From: CAYXWM01 sp964468805
GTDB lineage: Bacteria > Bacillota > Clostridia > Lachnospirales > WRBF01
Direction of reading: 5' to 3'
Assembly: GCA_964468805.1 (NCBI GenBank)
Contig: CAYXWM010000027.1
Location: 1 to 34,831, forward strand
Length of the DNA stretch: 34,831 nucleotides
Part shown: piece after piece, positions 8,405-17,115 of the stretch
Layout: every line of letters starts with the position of its first letter
Numbering within the stretch: the first letter of the stretch is position 1
Notes under the pieces: generated by a model
Seen by the model: the letters and a program-made list of their open reading frames with translations, nothing else
What the model was told of the DNA's origin: nothing
Database searches by the model: none
Translations under genes and position numbers: made by a program

Positions 8405-8494
8405 TTTCCATTTAAAAAAACAGAGAGAATTTTGATATTTATCCTATGATTCAAGGATAAATATCAAAATTCTTTCTCCCATTAGATATGGAAA
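8405..8494. repeat. Palindromic MITE-like repeat, family 1, divergent copy
   Basis: A 19-bp perfect stem, AGAATTTTGATATTTATCC (8426-8444) with its reverse complement at 8455-8473, around the loop TATGATTCAA. The ends TTTCCATTTAAA and ATGGAAACAGTATA, the size (about 90 bp) and the TTCAAGG loop motif match the copies at 25022, 25929 and 31747. The arm sequence differs but keeps base pairing. Confidence 0.65.
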
Positions 8495-8813
8495 CAGTAT
8501 AAACGGTATTGACTAAGCAGTATTGACAAAGCGATTTAATACCCATTACCCAATACGGTCACAATTTTAATCGAAACTCCGGTAACGAAATATTACAACG
8601 ACTGCTCTTTGTGACATACCGGATATACTTTGAGCTTATACCTAATTAATCAACAAGGCGATTCAGAAGATTTTTTCCCATAGATGAAGCATTTGCAACG
8701 AAGCATAATTCAGAAAATTATGTTAGTAGCAGTTAACGAAACATGCCCGGAAAATCTATAAAACGCCGAGAATTTTAATTTAATGATAGGCTCTTAAAAA
8801 AGGAGAGTAGATA
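8495..8813. other. Gap between the hycB terminator and fdhD
   Basis: No open frame or strong hairpin was seen in these 319 nt. No clear promoter was found for fdhD; a TTGACA at 8521-8526 lacks a good -10 partner. An AAAGGAGAG ribosome site lies just before the fdhD start. Confidence 0.4.
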
Positions 8814-9575
8814 ATGGCTTCATTGGAACCGTTTACCAAGAAAAGACTGATAAAAGTAACCGGAGAACAAGTAAAATTTGAAGACGATATTTTAATAGTT
8901 GAGCATCAAATCAACGTTTATATAAACAATGAATTTTTTACATCACTCTATGCCACTCCTAAAAACTTAAAAGAATTATGCGTAGGACATTTGGTTAACA
9001 GGGAGAAAATTACCTGCAAAGAAGACATAGTCACCATAGAGTTAACCCGAGACCAAAAAAACGCATATATCCAACTTTCCCAAAGTCCCGTAAAAAAAGA
9101 ATTACCGCCTATTGAAAAACCTATGCTCGTTAAAATACCTACCATTTACGCAATAATGGATAAGCATTTGCAACCCTCCGAATTGTTTACTCAAACCGGC
9201 GGAGTGCATTCCATAGGCATTTTTGATCACGATACACCTGTCGCAGTAATGCAGGACGTTGCCAGACATAACGCTGTAGACAAAGCCATAGGTCACTGCT
9301 TACTCTCCGGCATAGATTTCAGAGACAAAATATTGGTGGTAAGCGGCAGATTTTCCTACGATATGCTTTCCAAAGCCTGTACAGCGGGCATACCCATGAT
9401 ACTTTGCAAATCCGCACCCTCAAGCTTGAGTGTGGAAAAAGCAGATAAGGCCGGAATGACTTTGGTGGGCTTTATCAGAGGCGAAAGAATGAATGTCTAT
9501 ACACATCCGGAGCGAGTGGATTTGGGCGAGGAAGTATATAAGGACGAGGTAAAAAAAAACGACTTAGCCATTTGA
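8814..9575 (+). CDS. fdhD: FdhD-family protein (formate dehydrogenase maturation) lacking the CxxC motif
   Basis: FdhD takes sulfur from the cysteine desulfurase IscS and inserts it into the Mo-cofactor of formate dehydrogenase. The 253-residue product has the family blocks TGGVHSIGIF, ARHNAVDKAIGH, VVSGRFSYDMLSKAC, SAPSSLSVEKA and LVGFIRGERMNVYTHPERV, so family membership is clear. The segment where E. coli FdhD has its catalytic CGVC (before the TGG/TGC block) reads SQSPVKKELPPIEKPMLVKI and holds no cysteine. Cysteines remain only at other places, such as KELCVGH, ITCKED, GHCLL, KACTAG and ILCKS. It either uses another residue or has kept only cofactor binding. It lies between the two hycB genes, as in the A. 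woodii HDCR cluster. Confidence 0.9.
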   Translation: MASLEPFTKKRLIKVTGEQVKFEDDILIVEHQINVYINNEFFTSLYATPKNLKELCVGHLVNREKITCKEDIVTIELTRDQKNAYIQLSQSPVKKELPPIEKPMLVKIPTIYAIMDKHLQPSELFTQTGGVHSIGIFDHDTPVAVMQDVARHNAVDKAIGHCLLSGIDFRDKILVVSGRFSYDMLSKACTAGIPMILCKSAPSSLSVEKADKAGMTLVGFIRGERMNVYTHPERVDLGEEVYKDEVKKNDLAI

Positions 9576-9722
9576 CGGCAATAAAACCTTACTTGCAAAA
9601 GGATAAATAACCCGTAATTAAACCTACTGTGTAAAGAATACATGGTTTTGTTCGGCTTTTTTGATGTTTTCTCCCTCAATTTTTATCATATTCAAGTACC
9701 GAATTTGTATTGGAGGAATAGT

Positions 9723-10280
9723 ATGAATAACCAATTGGGTTCCTTTGTTGCGGCTTACAAAAGCGGTTGCACAGGATGCAGAGCTTGTGAGCTTGCTTGC
9801 TTTACGGTACATAACAAAGACAATAAAGTGGGTTATACTGTGGGCACCGTGGAAATACCGGTTACTCCCAGATTGTACCTTACAAGGCTGGAAGAGTCCT
9901 GTATGCCCGTTCAATGCAAACAATGCGAAGATGCTCCATGCTTAAATTCCTGTTCGGCTAAAGTTATTTCCAAAATCGACGGCACAGTTACCGTTAACGA
10001 AGAATTGTGCATAGGATGCAAAAACTGTATGATGGCCTGTCCATTCGGTGCCATAGAACTCTTACCTATAGCAAAAAAAGGCAAAGCCGTCATGCAAATA
10101 AACTGTGACGAGGAAAGAAAAGCTGCCTTTAAATGCGACCTTTGTTCCGGAACGGAAGACGGCCCTGCCTGTGTAAAAGCCTGTCCTCATGAGATTCTTA
10201 AATTAATCGATCTTGCGGATGACCGCAAACAAAAGAATCTCAAGGCTGCCATGGCTTTAACGCTTACTGCCGGTGTGTAA
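9723..10280 (+). CDS. hycB: HycB-type polyferredoxin subunit of HDCR (second copy)
   Basis: A 185-residue four-cluster ferredoxin, paralogous to the product of 7788-8318. The cysteine groups are CTGCRACELAC, CKQCEDAPCLNSC, CIGCKNCMMAC and CDLC followed by CVKACP. The start ATG 9723 has a GGAGG site upstream; the in-frame extension to 9642 is unlikely. In HDCR two different HycB subunits join FdhF and HydA2. The region between the first two clusters is longer here (HNKDNKVGYTVGTVEIPVTP), and the C-terminus ends in an Ala/Leu-rich helix (LKAAMALTLTAGV). It is 60 nt from hydA2, so it probably pairs with the hydrogenase. Confidence 0.92.
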   Translation: MNNQLGSFVAAYKSGCTGCRACELACFTVHNKDNKVGYTVGTVEIPVTPRLYLTRLEESCMPVQCKQCEDAPCLNSCSAKVISKIDGTVTVNEELCIGCKNCMMACPFGAIELLPIAKKGKAVMQINCDEERKAAFKCDLCSGTEDGPACVKACPHEILKLIDLADDRKQKNLKAAMALTLTAGV

Positions 10281-10340
10281 CGCCAATCCTTGATCAGTAA
10301 CGTACAAACCTAACGTAAAGGTTCAAAGGAGGACTTATCC

Positions 10341-11720
10341 ATGATTATTAACATAGACAAGGATATATGTACCGGTTGCAGAGAATGTGCCGAAATATGT
10401 CCGGCTTATGCAATAAACGGAGAACAGGGTAAACCCCAGGAAATAGATTACGACAAATGTGTAATGTGCGGTCAATGCGTGCAAAAATGCAAGTCTTATT
10501 TATCTTTGATAGAACAAGGACAGGAAGCATACAACAAAAAAAGAGCGGAAAGAAACCTTCCCGAATCCGTCAAAGAACCCTTGTTTGCCGCCTACAATAA
10601 CTGCAATATAAACAAGGTAAGGGCAGCCTTGGCCGATAAAGACGTCTTTACCGTGGTTCAATGTGCCCCAGCGGTCAGAGTAGGTATAGCCGAAGATTTC
10701 GGAAATCAACTGGGTAGCTTGGCGGCAAAGAAACTTGCCGCTTCTTTAAGAAAACTTGGATTTGACAGAGTTTATGACACCAACTTCACAGCCGACCTTA
10801 CCATTATGGAAGAAGGCACGGAATTAATCCAAAGAATCACAAAGAAAAAAGGCAAATTGCCTATGTTTACTTCCTGCTGTCCGGCTTGGGTTACATTTTT
10901 GGAAAGAAATTATCCCGAATTAAAAGACCACCTTTCCTCCTGCAAATCTCCTCAACAAATGGGTGCTGTTTTTAAAACTTACGGTGCCAAAATTGACAAC
11001 GCAGATCCTTCAAAGATGTTTGTTGTATCCGTAATGCCCTGTACCTGCAAGGAATTTGAATGCAACAGGGAAGAAATGAAGGACAGCGGTTACAAAGACG
11101 TGGATGTTGCCATTACCACCAGAGAACTGGCTTATCTTCTTAAAGATATGAACATCGACTTTAATGCCCTGCCCGACGAAGACTATGACCAACCGCTGGG
11201 AGTATATACCGGAGCAGGAACCATTTTCGGAGCAACCGGGGGCGTTATGGAAGCGGCAATCAGAACCGGTTATGAACTTATTACAGGCAATCCGGTTCCG
11301 GAAATTGATATTGATGCCGTCAGAGGCGGAGAAGGTTTCCGTACCGCAACCTTAAAAGTAGGCGACTTGGAACTAAAAGTCGGTATAGTTTCAGGCTTGA
11401 AAAACGTAGTTCCTGTTTTGGATGACCTGCAATCCGGCAAATTGGATTTGCACTTTATAGAAGTTATGACCTGTCCTGTAGGTTGCGTCAGCGGCGGCGG
11501 ACAACCCAAACTGCTTCTTGACAGCGATAAACCGGCGGCATACGCTTCCAGAACCAAGGCTACATATGACCATGACAAAGAATTGTCTCTCAGAAAGTCT
11601 CATGAAAATCCGGAAATAACCAAAATCTACGATGAATTCCTGGGTAAACCCAACGGAGAAGTCTCTCATCATTTGTTGCACACAAAATATTGTACCGGTG
11701 TAAATAATCATAAAAAATAA
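10341..11720 (+). CDS. hydA2: [FeFe] hydrogenase, HDCR type (HydA2)
   Basis: A 459-residue [FeFe] hydrogenase oxidising H2 or reducing protons. Residues 1-55 carry two [4Fe-4S] clusters (CTGCRECAEIC and CVMCGQCVQKC). The H-cluster domain has all three signatures: FTSCCPAW (Cys179 as proton-relay cysteine, Cys180 as ligand), MPCTCKEFE (Cys234) and EVMTCPVGCVSGGGQP (Cys378, Cys382), plus FGATGGVMEAA. It lacks the long N-terminal extension and flavin or NADH modules of bifurcating enzymes, so electrons must come through partner ferredoxins, here the two HycB subunits. A GGAGG site precedes ATG 10341. Hydrogenase maturases HydE, HydF and HydG are not in the window. Short two-cluster length and position match A. 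woodii HydA2. Confidence 0.95.
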   Translation: MIINIDKDICTGCRECAEICPAYAINGEQGKPQEIDYDKCVMCGQCVQKCKSYLSLIEQGQEAYNKKRAERNLPESVKEPLFAAYNNCNINKVRAALADKDVFTVVQCAPAVRVGIAEDFGNQLGSLAAKKLAASLRKLGFDRVYDTNFTADLTIMEEGTELIQRITKKKGKLPMFTSCCPAWVTFLERNYPELKDHLSSCKSPQQMGAVFKTYGAKIDNADPSKMFVVSVMPCTCKEFECNREEMKDSGYKDVDVAITTRELAYLLKDMNIDFNALPDEDYDQPLGVYTGAGTIFGATGGVMEAAIRTGYELITGNPVPEIDIDAVRGGEGFRTATLKVGDLELKVGIVSGLKNVVPVLDDLQSGKLDLHFIEVMTCPVGCVSGGGQPKLLLDSDKPAAYASRTKATYDHDKELSLRKSHENPEITKIYDEFLGKPNGEVSHHLLHTKYCTGVNNHKK

Positions 11721-11730
11721 ACCGTTAACA

Positions 11731-11773
11731 AACCGAAAAACGGTTCCCGGGGAAAACTGATTAAGTTTTCCCC
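11731..11773 (+). other. Tandem hairpins between hydA2 and yedF
   Basis: AACCG/CGGTT (11731-11735, 11741-11745) is followed by GGGGAAAACT (11749-11758) paired with AGTTTTCCCC (11764-11773). The second stem is 10 bp. CAAAATC and not a T-run follows, so this may be a 3'-end stabiliser or a weak terminator separating the HDCR genes from the selenium genes. Confidence 0.5.
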
Positions 11774-11822
11774 AAAATCATATGCTCTAAAATAAAAACC
11801 ATTAAAATACGGAGTATTATTC

Positions 11823-12434
11823 ATGAAAATACTTGATGCAAAAGGCATGGCTTGTCCCAAACCCGTTATAGAAACAAAAAAATTACTTACTGCATATCCT
11901 GATGATTGTGTTGTTACAGCGGTAGATAACGAAACATCGGCAGAAAATCTTAAAAAACTGGCACAAAGCTTGGGATACCAAACCAAATGTACAGAGAAGG
12001 AAAAGGGAATATTTGAAGTGCTGTTTACAAAAGGCGATATTAAAGAGAATATTATTCAAAACATTAATGAAGATAAAGAAAATATACAACAAAACAAAGA
12101 TACGCTTACTATTATAATCTCAACCAATAAATTGGGCACCGGTGACGACGAATTGGGTCTCAACCTTATGAAATCGTATATTTACGCCTTAACGGAGACA
12201 GGCAAAAACCCCGAAAGTCTAATATTTTTAAACAGCGGTGTATTTTTTACGGTAAAAGATTCTCCTGTGCTTACCTGTTTGGAGGAACTTTCTCAAAAGG
12301 GAACAGAAATATTATCCTGCGGAGCCTGTTTGAATTTTTATAATCTCACCGAAAGTTTGGCTGTGGGAAGCATTACGAATATGTATACAATAGCAGAGAA
12401 AATGAATAATTCAACAAATACAATAAAAATATAA
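11823..12434 (+). CDS. yedF: YedF, selenium-metabolism protein (TusA-like plus DsrE-like domains)
   Basis: A 203-residue two-domain protein. Residues 1-70 form a TusA/SirA-like domain with the CPxP motif (GMACPKPVIETKKLL, Cys11). The C-terminal DsrE-like domain, from about residue 95, has TIIISTNKLGTGDDELG and the cysteine pair in LSCGACLNFY. In selenium users this fusion is found almost only beside selD and is proposed to carry selenium, as persulfide or perselenide, to SelD. Here it is followed without a gap by the DUF3343 gene and then a desulfurase-like gene. The biochemical function is not proven for the family. Confidence 0.88.
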   Translation: MKILDAKGMACPKPVIETKKLLTAYPDDCVVTAVDNETSAENLKKLAQSLGYQTKCTEKEKGIFEVLFTKGDIKENIIQNINEDKENIQQNKDTLTIIISTNKLGTGDDELGLNLMKSYIYALTETGKNPESLIFLNSGVFFTVKDSPVLTCLEELSQKGTEILSCGACLNFYNLTESLAVGSITNMYTIAEKMNNSTNTIKI

Positions 12435-12698
12435 ATGAAAAATAAAGAATTTTATTTAATTACCTTTAACTCCACAAGTCACAGTATTTTTGCCCAAAAA
12501 GAAGCAGCGAAAAAATTCAATATTACTATAATACCCACACCCACAATTATTTCCGCAAATTGCGGATTGGCAATTAAATTCGATTCCGGTACAGAGCCGG
12601 AAATTTCAGATTTTTTTAAATCCCTAAACGTACCGGCAGAACTGTACTTATTTGAACGAGAAAATAACCGGAATAAAGCTACTCGAATAGATATATAG
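12435..12698 (+). CDS. DUF3343 small protein, putative Se/S carrier
   Basis: An 87-residue protein of the DUF3343 family. Its ATG directly follows the yedF stop codon, so the two are translated together. It shows the family pattern FNSTSHSIFAQKEA and TPTIISANCGLAI with a single cysteine in the NCG motif. It commonly occurs with yedF and a class V aminotransferase in selenium-using bacteria and is thought to assist selenium or sulfur transfer; no activity has been established that I know of. Confidence 0.75.
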   Translation: MKNKEFYLITFNSTSHSIFAQKEAAKKFNITIIPTPTIISANCGLAIKFDSGTEPEISDFFKSLNVPAELYLFERENNRNKATRIDI

Positions 12699-12758
12699 TA
12701 AATCTACTTTAAAATTAGATACACGATTTTATAATCGGCTTTTTTGGAAAGAGGTCGT

Positions 12759-12807
12759 TTGAGGGAGAAAACCTTTTTTACGTTTAAAAAAAGGTTTTCT
12801 CCCTCAA
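12759..12807 (+). terminator. 21-bp perfect hairpin after the DUF3343 gene
   Basis: A stem of 21 perfect pairs: the arm at 12759-12779 (starting TTGAGGGAGAAAACC) against 12787-12807 (ending CTCCCTCAA), with a 7-nt loop, then GGTTTTGTTTATTTT. A smaller hairpin, CGATT/AATCG at 12724-12737 followed by a six-T run, precedes it. Together they probably end or attenuate the upstream transcript. Being perfectly paired, the element could act in both directions. Confidence 0.6.
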
Positions 12808-12888
12808 GGTTTTGTTTATTTTAATGTAGAACTACTATATAAGATTCCGGCTAAGTAATTTTCAATATATCCACCGGAGGAATTTTTG

Positions 12889-14028
12889 TTGATTTATCTG
12901 GACAATGCCGCAACTACTTTTAAAAAGCCCCAACAAGTCCTAAATAAAGTAACGGAATGTTTAACAGAGTATGGTGCAAACCCCGGCAGAGGTGGGCATA
13001 GGCTTGCAATAAGGGCGGCAAATGAGGTTTATGCCGTTCGTGAGACTGTGGCGGTTTTTTTTAATATTTCCGACCCCTTGAGAATAATTTTCACGTCAAA
13101 CGCCACCGAAGCATTAAACCTTGCCATAAAAGGTGTTTTAAAATCGGGTGACCATGTGATAACAACCTCCATGGAGCATAACTCCGTTTTAAGACCCTTA
13201 ACCGCCTTGAAAACAACAGGAGTAAGCACTACCGCAATTTACGCTGACAGCGATGGTTTTGTAGACCCTGAAAATATCTCTGCCGCAATTAAGCCAAACA
13301 CCAAACTGGTAGCGGTTAACCATGCTTCAAACCTCACCGGCTCAATTCAGCCTATAAGTCAAATCGGTGAGATATGCAGAAAAAACCGAATTTTATTTCT
13401 GGTTGATGCCTCTCAAACCGCCGGAGTTTTACCTATAGACGTCAAAAAAATGAATATAGACCTGCTTGCAACTTCCGGACATAAGTCTCTGTTCGGAATT
13501 ATGGGAACGGGTCTGCTGTACGTTGGCGAAGGCGTGGATTTAACTGAACTTAAACAAGGCGGAACCGGAAGTTTATCCGAAGAAATCACTCAACCCCTAC
13601 TCCTTCCGGACAGATACGAAAGCGGAACATTAAATCTCCCGGGCATAGTCTCATTGGGTTCGGGGATAGAATTTATAAAAAACGTCACTCCGGAAGAAAT
13701 TCATCACCGAGAGCAAAGATTGGCTAAAATTTTATTTGAGGGACTTTCGGAAATTAAGGGCTTAACAATCCACGGTTCCAAGTCTTTGCAACAACGACTT
13801 CCATTGTTTCCCGTGAACTTAAAAGATACAGATGCTTCTGAATTTGCCTTTGAATTGGACAACTCTTACCATATCTGTACCAGAGCCGGTTTGCATTGTG
13901 CTCCTCTGGCTCATAAGACTGTGGGTACACAAAAAACAGGTGCAGTACGCTTCAGTATAGGTTATTTTAACACGGAGGATGAAATTTACCGGACTTTAAA
14001 AGCGGTGAAAGAGATATCTGTTTTATAG
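12889..14028 (+). CDS. Cysteine desulfurase-like PLP enzyme, probable selenium donor
   Basis: Class V aminotransferase fold, about 379 residues. It begins MIYLDNAATTFKKP, has the PLP lysine in LLATSGHKSLFGIMGTG, the histidine of VAVNHASNLTGS and the catalytic-loop cysteine in RAGLHCAPLAHKT. This fits the desulfurase subfamily found with yedF and selD. It probably releases selenium from selenocysteine or sulfur from cysteine. The start is unusual: GGAGG (12876-12880) is followed by two tandem TTG codons at 12886 and 12889; the family N-terminus and spacing favour the second. It converges on selD with a shared terminator. Confidence 0.88.
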   Translation: MIYLDNAATTFKKPQQVLNKVTECLTEYGANPGRGGHRLAIRAANEVYAVRETVAVFFNISDPLRIIFTSNATEALNLAIKGVLKSGDHVITTSMEHNSVLRPLTALKTTGVSTTAIYADSDGFVDPENISAAIKPNTKLVAVNHASNLTGSIQPISQIGEICRKNRILFLVDASQTAGVLPIDVKKMNIDLLATSGHKSLFGIMGTGLLYVGEGVDLTELKQGGTGSLSEEITQPLLLPDRYESGTLNLPGIVSLGSGIEFIKNVTPEEIHHREQRLAKILFEGLSEIKGLTIHGSKSLQQRLPLFPVNLKDTDASEFAFELDNSYHICTRAGLHCAPLAHKTVGTQKTGAVRFSIGYFNTEDEIYRTLKAVKEISVL

Positions 14029-14042
14029 AGTTTTATAAAAAG

Positions 14043-14075
14043 AAAAGGTATTCCGTAATTTATGGAATACCTTTT
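14043..14075. terminator. Bidirectional terminator between the desulfurase gene and selD
   Basis: AAAAGGTATTCC (14043-14054) and GGAATACCTTTT (14064-14075) form a 12-bp perfect stem with a 9-nt loop. Convergent genes end on both sides, and the right arm overlaps the selD stop codon. A/T flanks on both sides suit termination in both directions. Confidence 0.8.
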
Positions 14076-15108
14076 ATCTTAGGATTATATGTTTTTCTGC
14101 TTTCGGAACCACTTGTCCCACCGGTTCAGCACAAATACAAGCTTCCTTTAATTGGGTCAGCAAATCTTTCGCTCGGTTTTCCGGCACTGAAATAAGCAAG
14201 CCGCCCGAAGTTTGAGGGTCGCAGAGTACGTCTGCCATATCAGCGGAAACTCTGCCCCAATCTACGTATTCCTTTAAATAAGCGTTATTGGCATAAGCCC
14301 CGGCCGGAACGTAACCCTGCTTTGCAAAATCCAAAGCCGAGTGGATTACGGGTATATTTCCGGTATACATTTCGAAGGTGCAACCGCTGCCCGCCGCCAT
14401 TTCATATGCATGACCCAAAAATCCGAAGCCCGTAATATCCGTACAGGCATTGGGTTTATTTTTTTGCATTGATTCTGCCGCATTTTTGTTAAGGGTAGTC
14501 ATTATTTCTAAGGCAAATTTATAGTCGGAGGAGTTGAGTTCCCCGGATTTGGCTGCCAAATTAATTATTCCTGTTCCCAAGGGTTTGGTCAAAATAAGTA
14601 TATCTCCCTGTTTAGCCCCTGAATTGGTCAGAATTTTTTCGGGATGCACATGACCGTTAACCGACAAGCCGTATTTTAGGCTGTCGTCCTCTATAGTATG
14701 CCCACCGCAGAGAACAGCCCCTGCTTCACGAACCTTATCATGACCTCCTGCCAAAATTTCCTTAACAATTTCAAGGTCGGTGCATTTAGGGAAACAAAGC
14801 AGATTCATAGCCGTAACCGGATAACCTCCCATGGCGTAAACATCGCTGAGGGCATTAACCGCGGCAATCTGCCCGAAGGTGTAAGGGTCGTCAACCATAG
14901 GCGGAAAAAAATCCACCGTTTGGATTACAGCCAAGGATTCACTGACACGATAAACAGCCGCATCATCGTCTGTATCGTAGCCTACCAAAAGGTTGGGATC
15001 TTGGAGTTTTGGTAAATCCGAAAGAATATTTTTAAGGACACCCGGTCCTATTTTAGACGCTCATCCGCCGCCCTTAACAAATTCCGTAAGTTTTGTTTTA
15101 TTATTCAC
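14074..15108 (-). CDS. selD: Selenophosphate synthetase SelD, itself a selenoprotein
   Basis: Makes selenophosphate from selenide and ATP, for SelA. Conventional reading starts too late, near 14988. In frame, the gene begins at GTG 15108 with AAGGTGAG upstream and runs MNNKTKLTEFVKGGG, then UGA at 15063-15061, then ASKIGPGVL. This is the family active-site segment with Sec at the position of E. coli Cys17 (Sec16 here); a SECIS hairpin follows. Total length is 344 residues, normal for SelD. Later blocks are DTDDDAAVY, TVDFFPPMVDDPYTFG, ALSDVYAMGG, CGGHTIED, DITGFGFLGH and CDPQTSGGLL. It is the last gene of the minus-strand Mo/Se run, 94 nt after selB. Confidence 0.95.
15035..15063 (-). promoter_or_regulatory. 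Bacterial SECIS hairpin of selD with Sec UGA codon
   Basis: On the minus strand UGA (15063-15061) is followed after 11 nt by AGGAC (15049-15045), loop CGGGT (15044-15040) and GTCCT (15039-15035). The loop is the same as in fdhF and also begins 16 nt after the UGA. Confidence 0.9.
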
Positions 15109-15202
15109 GGACTCACCTTCTTTCGGAAGATATTTTAAAATAAGATAGACCTTAGATGAGAAAACGAAAAAAACGGTAGGACATTATTTCTTAGTAGTTA
15201 GC

Positions 15203-17098
15203 CTACTGCGAATTTAATATCCGTTTATCCGGTAATTTTTTGGTTACTTTTATCTTATCGAAATACTCCAGTAGGGCTACCGCATATTTTCTTGTAACGC
15301 CCAGCAGTTCTCTGTATTCCGAGGGAGTGATTCCGCCGTTTTTGGTGATAAATTCCTTGAGCATTTCCAATGCCTTTTGGCAATGAACCTTGTGCATACA
15401 ATATTGACCGTCCAAGTCAATCAGCGTTTCCGACTTTTTCATTAGGGAAAGCACACCGTTAAACTGCTGTTTGCAGGAAGCATAATTTTTAGCCGTGTCG
15501 TCGGTTAAAGGCGGTGTTAACCCTGCGTCTAAATAAATCTTCTCCAACTCTTCCATAATTTTATTGTCGGATGTATTTTGAATAACCTTAAAATTCGGAA
15601 GACTGATAAACCCGTCTTCTATTTTAATAACCCTTTTGGTGACAAACAGGTTTATAAGACTGTCTGCCGCTTCCCCATTATCTTTTTTAGCCAGTTTATT
15701 ACGAACCTCTTCACGGTTCATACCTTTTTTAAGAGGATAAAGTTTGTGAAACTCTCTAAGTGCGGAAACTAGGGTATTTTTCAAATTATCTGCATATTCT
15801 GCGGAAAGATATAAACTGTCATTAAGTTGTATTACGGATTTTTCTTGGGTTAATTCTTTAAGCGGAGCATCTATTTTTTCACAGCCTATGCTTCTTTTGA
15901 TAAATTCAACATCTTTAAAAAATTTACTCCATTCTACTATAACCCGGAATACCTTTTCTTTCAATGTACCGCTTTCTCTGATTTCCAATCCTTTGATTAC
16001 TTCCGGGCGGTTACGTTTGTGTTTAACGGGATTTGCATCTAAAACCTTGCCGCCGCCTATGGTTTCCAAAGGCGAATAAAAACGAATTACAAAGGGGTCG
16101 CCGGGTTTTACTGCGATTTGGTTTTCAAACCTAAGTTGTGCATACCCGTTTTCACCGGGCTTTAACTCGTCTCGGTCAAGGAGTATTATTTTGCATAGGG
16201 TTTGGCTTGTTCCGTGAAAAAAATGCACACGACAGGAGTTTTTTACGATTCGCTCCGTATCATTGGGTATTTTTAATTTAACATCCAAAAGCATGGTGTT
16301 TCTCATGCTGTCAACTTTTCCAAGGCAAAATCCCTTTACCACAGAGTGCTTTTTAATTCCCGAAATATTCACCGCAACTCTTTGCCCGGCGTATGCGGTT
16401 TGAGTTGATTCGCCGTGAACTTGCAAGCTTCTTACTTTCGCCGGCTCCAAAGAAGGATACAGCATAACTTCCTGCTTTTCTTTGATACACCCCTCTGTCA
16501 AGGTTCCCGTTACCACAGTGCCGAAACCGTCCACGGAAAAAACTCTGTCTATGGGTAACCGGAAAGGCGTGGTCGTCTTTTTTTTCTCCACTTTTAAAAC
16601 CAAGGCGGAAAGAGCCTGTTTCAATTCCTCCAAACCGCTTCCGGTATAGGCAGAAACAGGAATAATGGGTGCATCCGCCAAAAAGCCCGACTTAATTCTT
16701 TCTCTAATCTCCTCCGTAAGCATTTCAAGCCAATCATCGTCTGCCAAGTCTGTTTTCGTAATTACGATTATTCCGTGTTTGACTTCCAACAAGGACAAAA
16801 TACTTAAATGCTCTGTAGTTTGGGGCATTATTCCCTCATCGGCGGCTATTACCGCCATGGCTATATCTATTCCGTTGGCACCGCACAGCATATTGTGGAT
16901 AAAACGTTCATGCCCCGGTACGTCAACTATACCCATCCTGTTTCCGCAGGGTAAATCAAGATATGCAAAACCGGGTTCTATGGTAATACCCCGTTTTTTC
17001 TCTTCCTTGAGCCTATCCGTATCTATACCTGTCAAAGCTTTGATTAAGCTTGTTTTTCCATGGTCAATATGTCCTGCCGTACCTAAAATTACGTTCAT
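15203..17098 (-). CDS. selB: Selenocysteine-specific elongation factor SelB
   Basis: GTPase that brings Sec-tRNA-Sec to UGA codons marked by a SECIS hairpin. Start ATG 17098 (MNVILGTAGHIDHGKTSL), with AGAGG 5 nt upstream, is preferred over GTG 17104. The EF-Tu-like part shows G1 GHIDHGKTS, G2 RGITIEPGF, G3 DVPGHERF and G4 TKTD. Domains II-III follow to about residue 350. The C-terminal part consists of winged-helix domains, ending in the SECIS-binding type region (GGITPSEYRELLGVTRKYAVALLEYFDKI). At 631 residues it is near E. coli length (614). It follows selA after a 161-nt spacer that appears to be folded. Confidence 0.96.
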   Translation of the reverse strand: MNVILGTAGHIDHGKTSLIKALTGIDTDRLKEEKKRGITIEPGFAYLDLPCGNRMGIVDVPGHERFIHNMLCGANGIDIAMAVIAADEGIMPQTTEHLSILSLLEVKHGIIVITKTDLADDDWLEMLTEEIRERIKSGFLADAPIIPVSAYTGSGLEELKQALSALVLKVEKKKTTTPFRLPIDRVFSVDGFGTVVTGTLTEGCIKEKQEVMLYPSLEPAKVRSLQVHGESTQTAYAGQRVAVNISGIKKHSVVKGFCLGKVDSMRNTMLLDVKLKIPNDTERIVKNSCRVHFFHGTSQTLCKIILLDRDELKPGENGYAQLRFENQIAVKPGDPFVIRFYSPLETIGGGKVLDANPVKHKRNRPEVIKGLEIRESGTLKEKVFRVIVEWSKFFKDVEFIKRSIGCEKIDAPLKELTQEKSVIQLNDSLYLSAEYADNLKNTLVSALREFHKLYPLKKGMNREEVRNKLAKKDNGEAADSLINLFVTKRVIKIEDGFISLPNFKVIQNTSDNKIMEELEKIYLDAGLTPPLTDDTAKNYASCKQQFNGVLSLMKKSETLIDLDGQYCMHKVHCQKALEMLKEFITKNGGITPSEYRELLGVTRKYAVALLEYFDKIKVTKKLPDKRILNSQ

Positions 17099-17115
17099 AT
17101 CCACCTCTGTCTAGT

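Noticed and set aside
9642..9722. N-terminal extension of the second HycB
   Set aside because: The GGAGG site and ferredoxin-like N-terminus fit ATG 9723.
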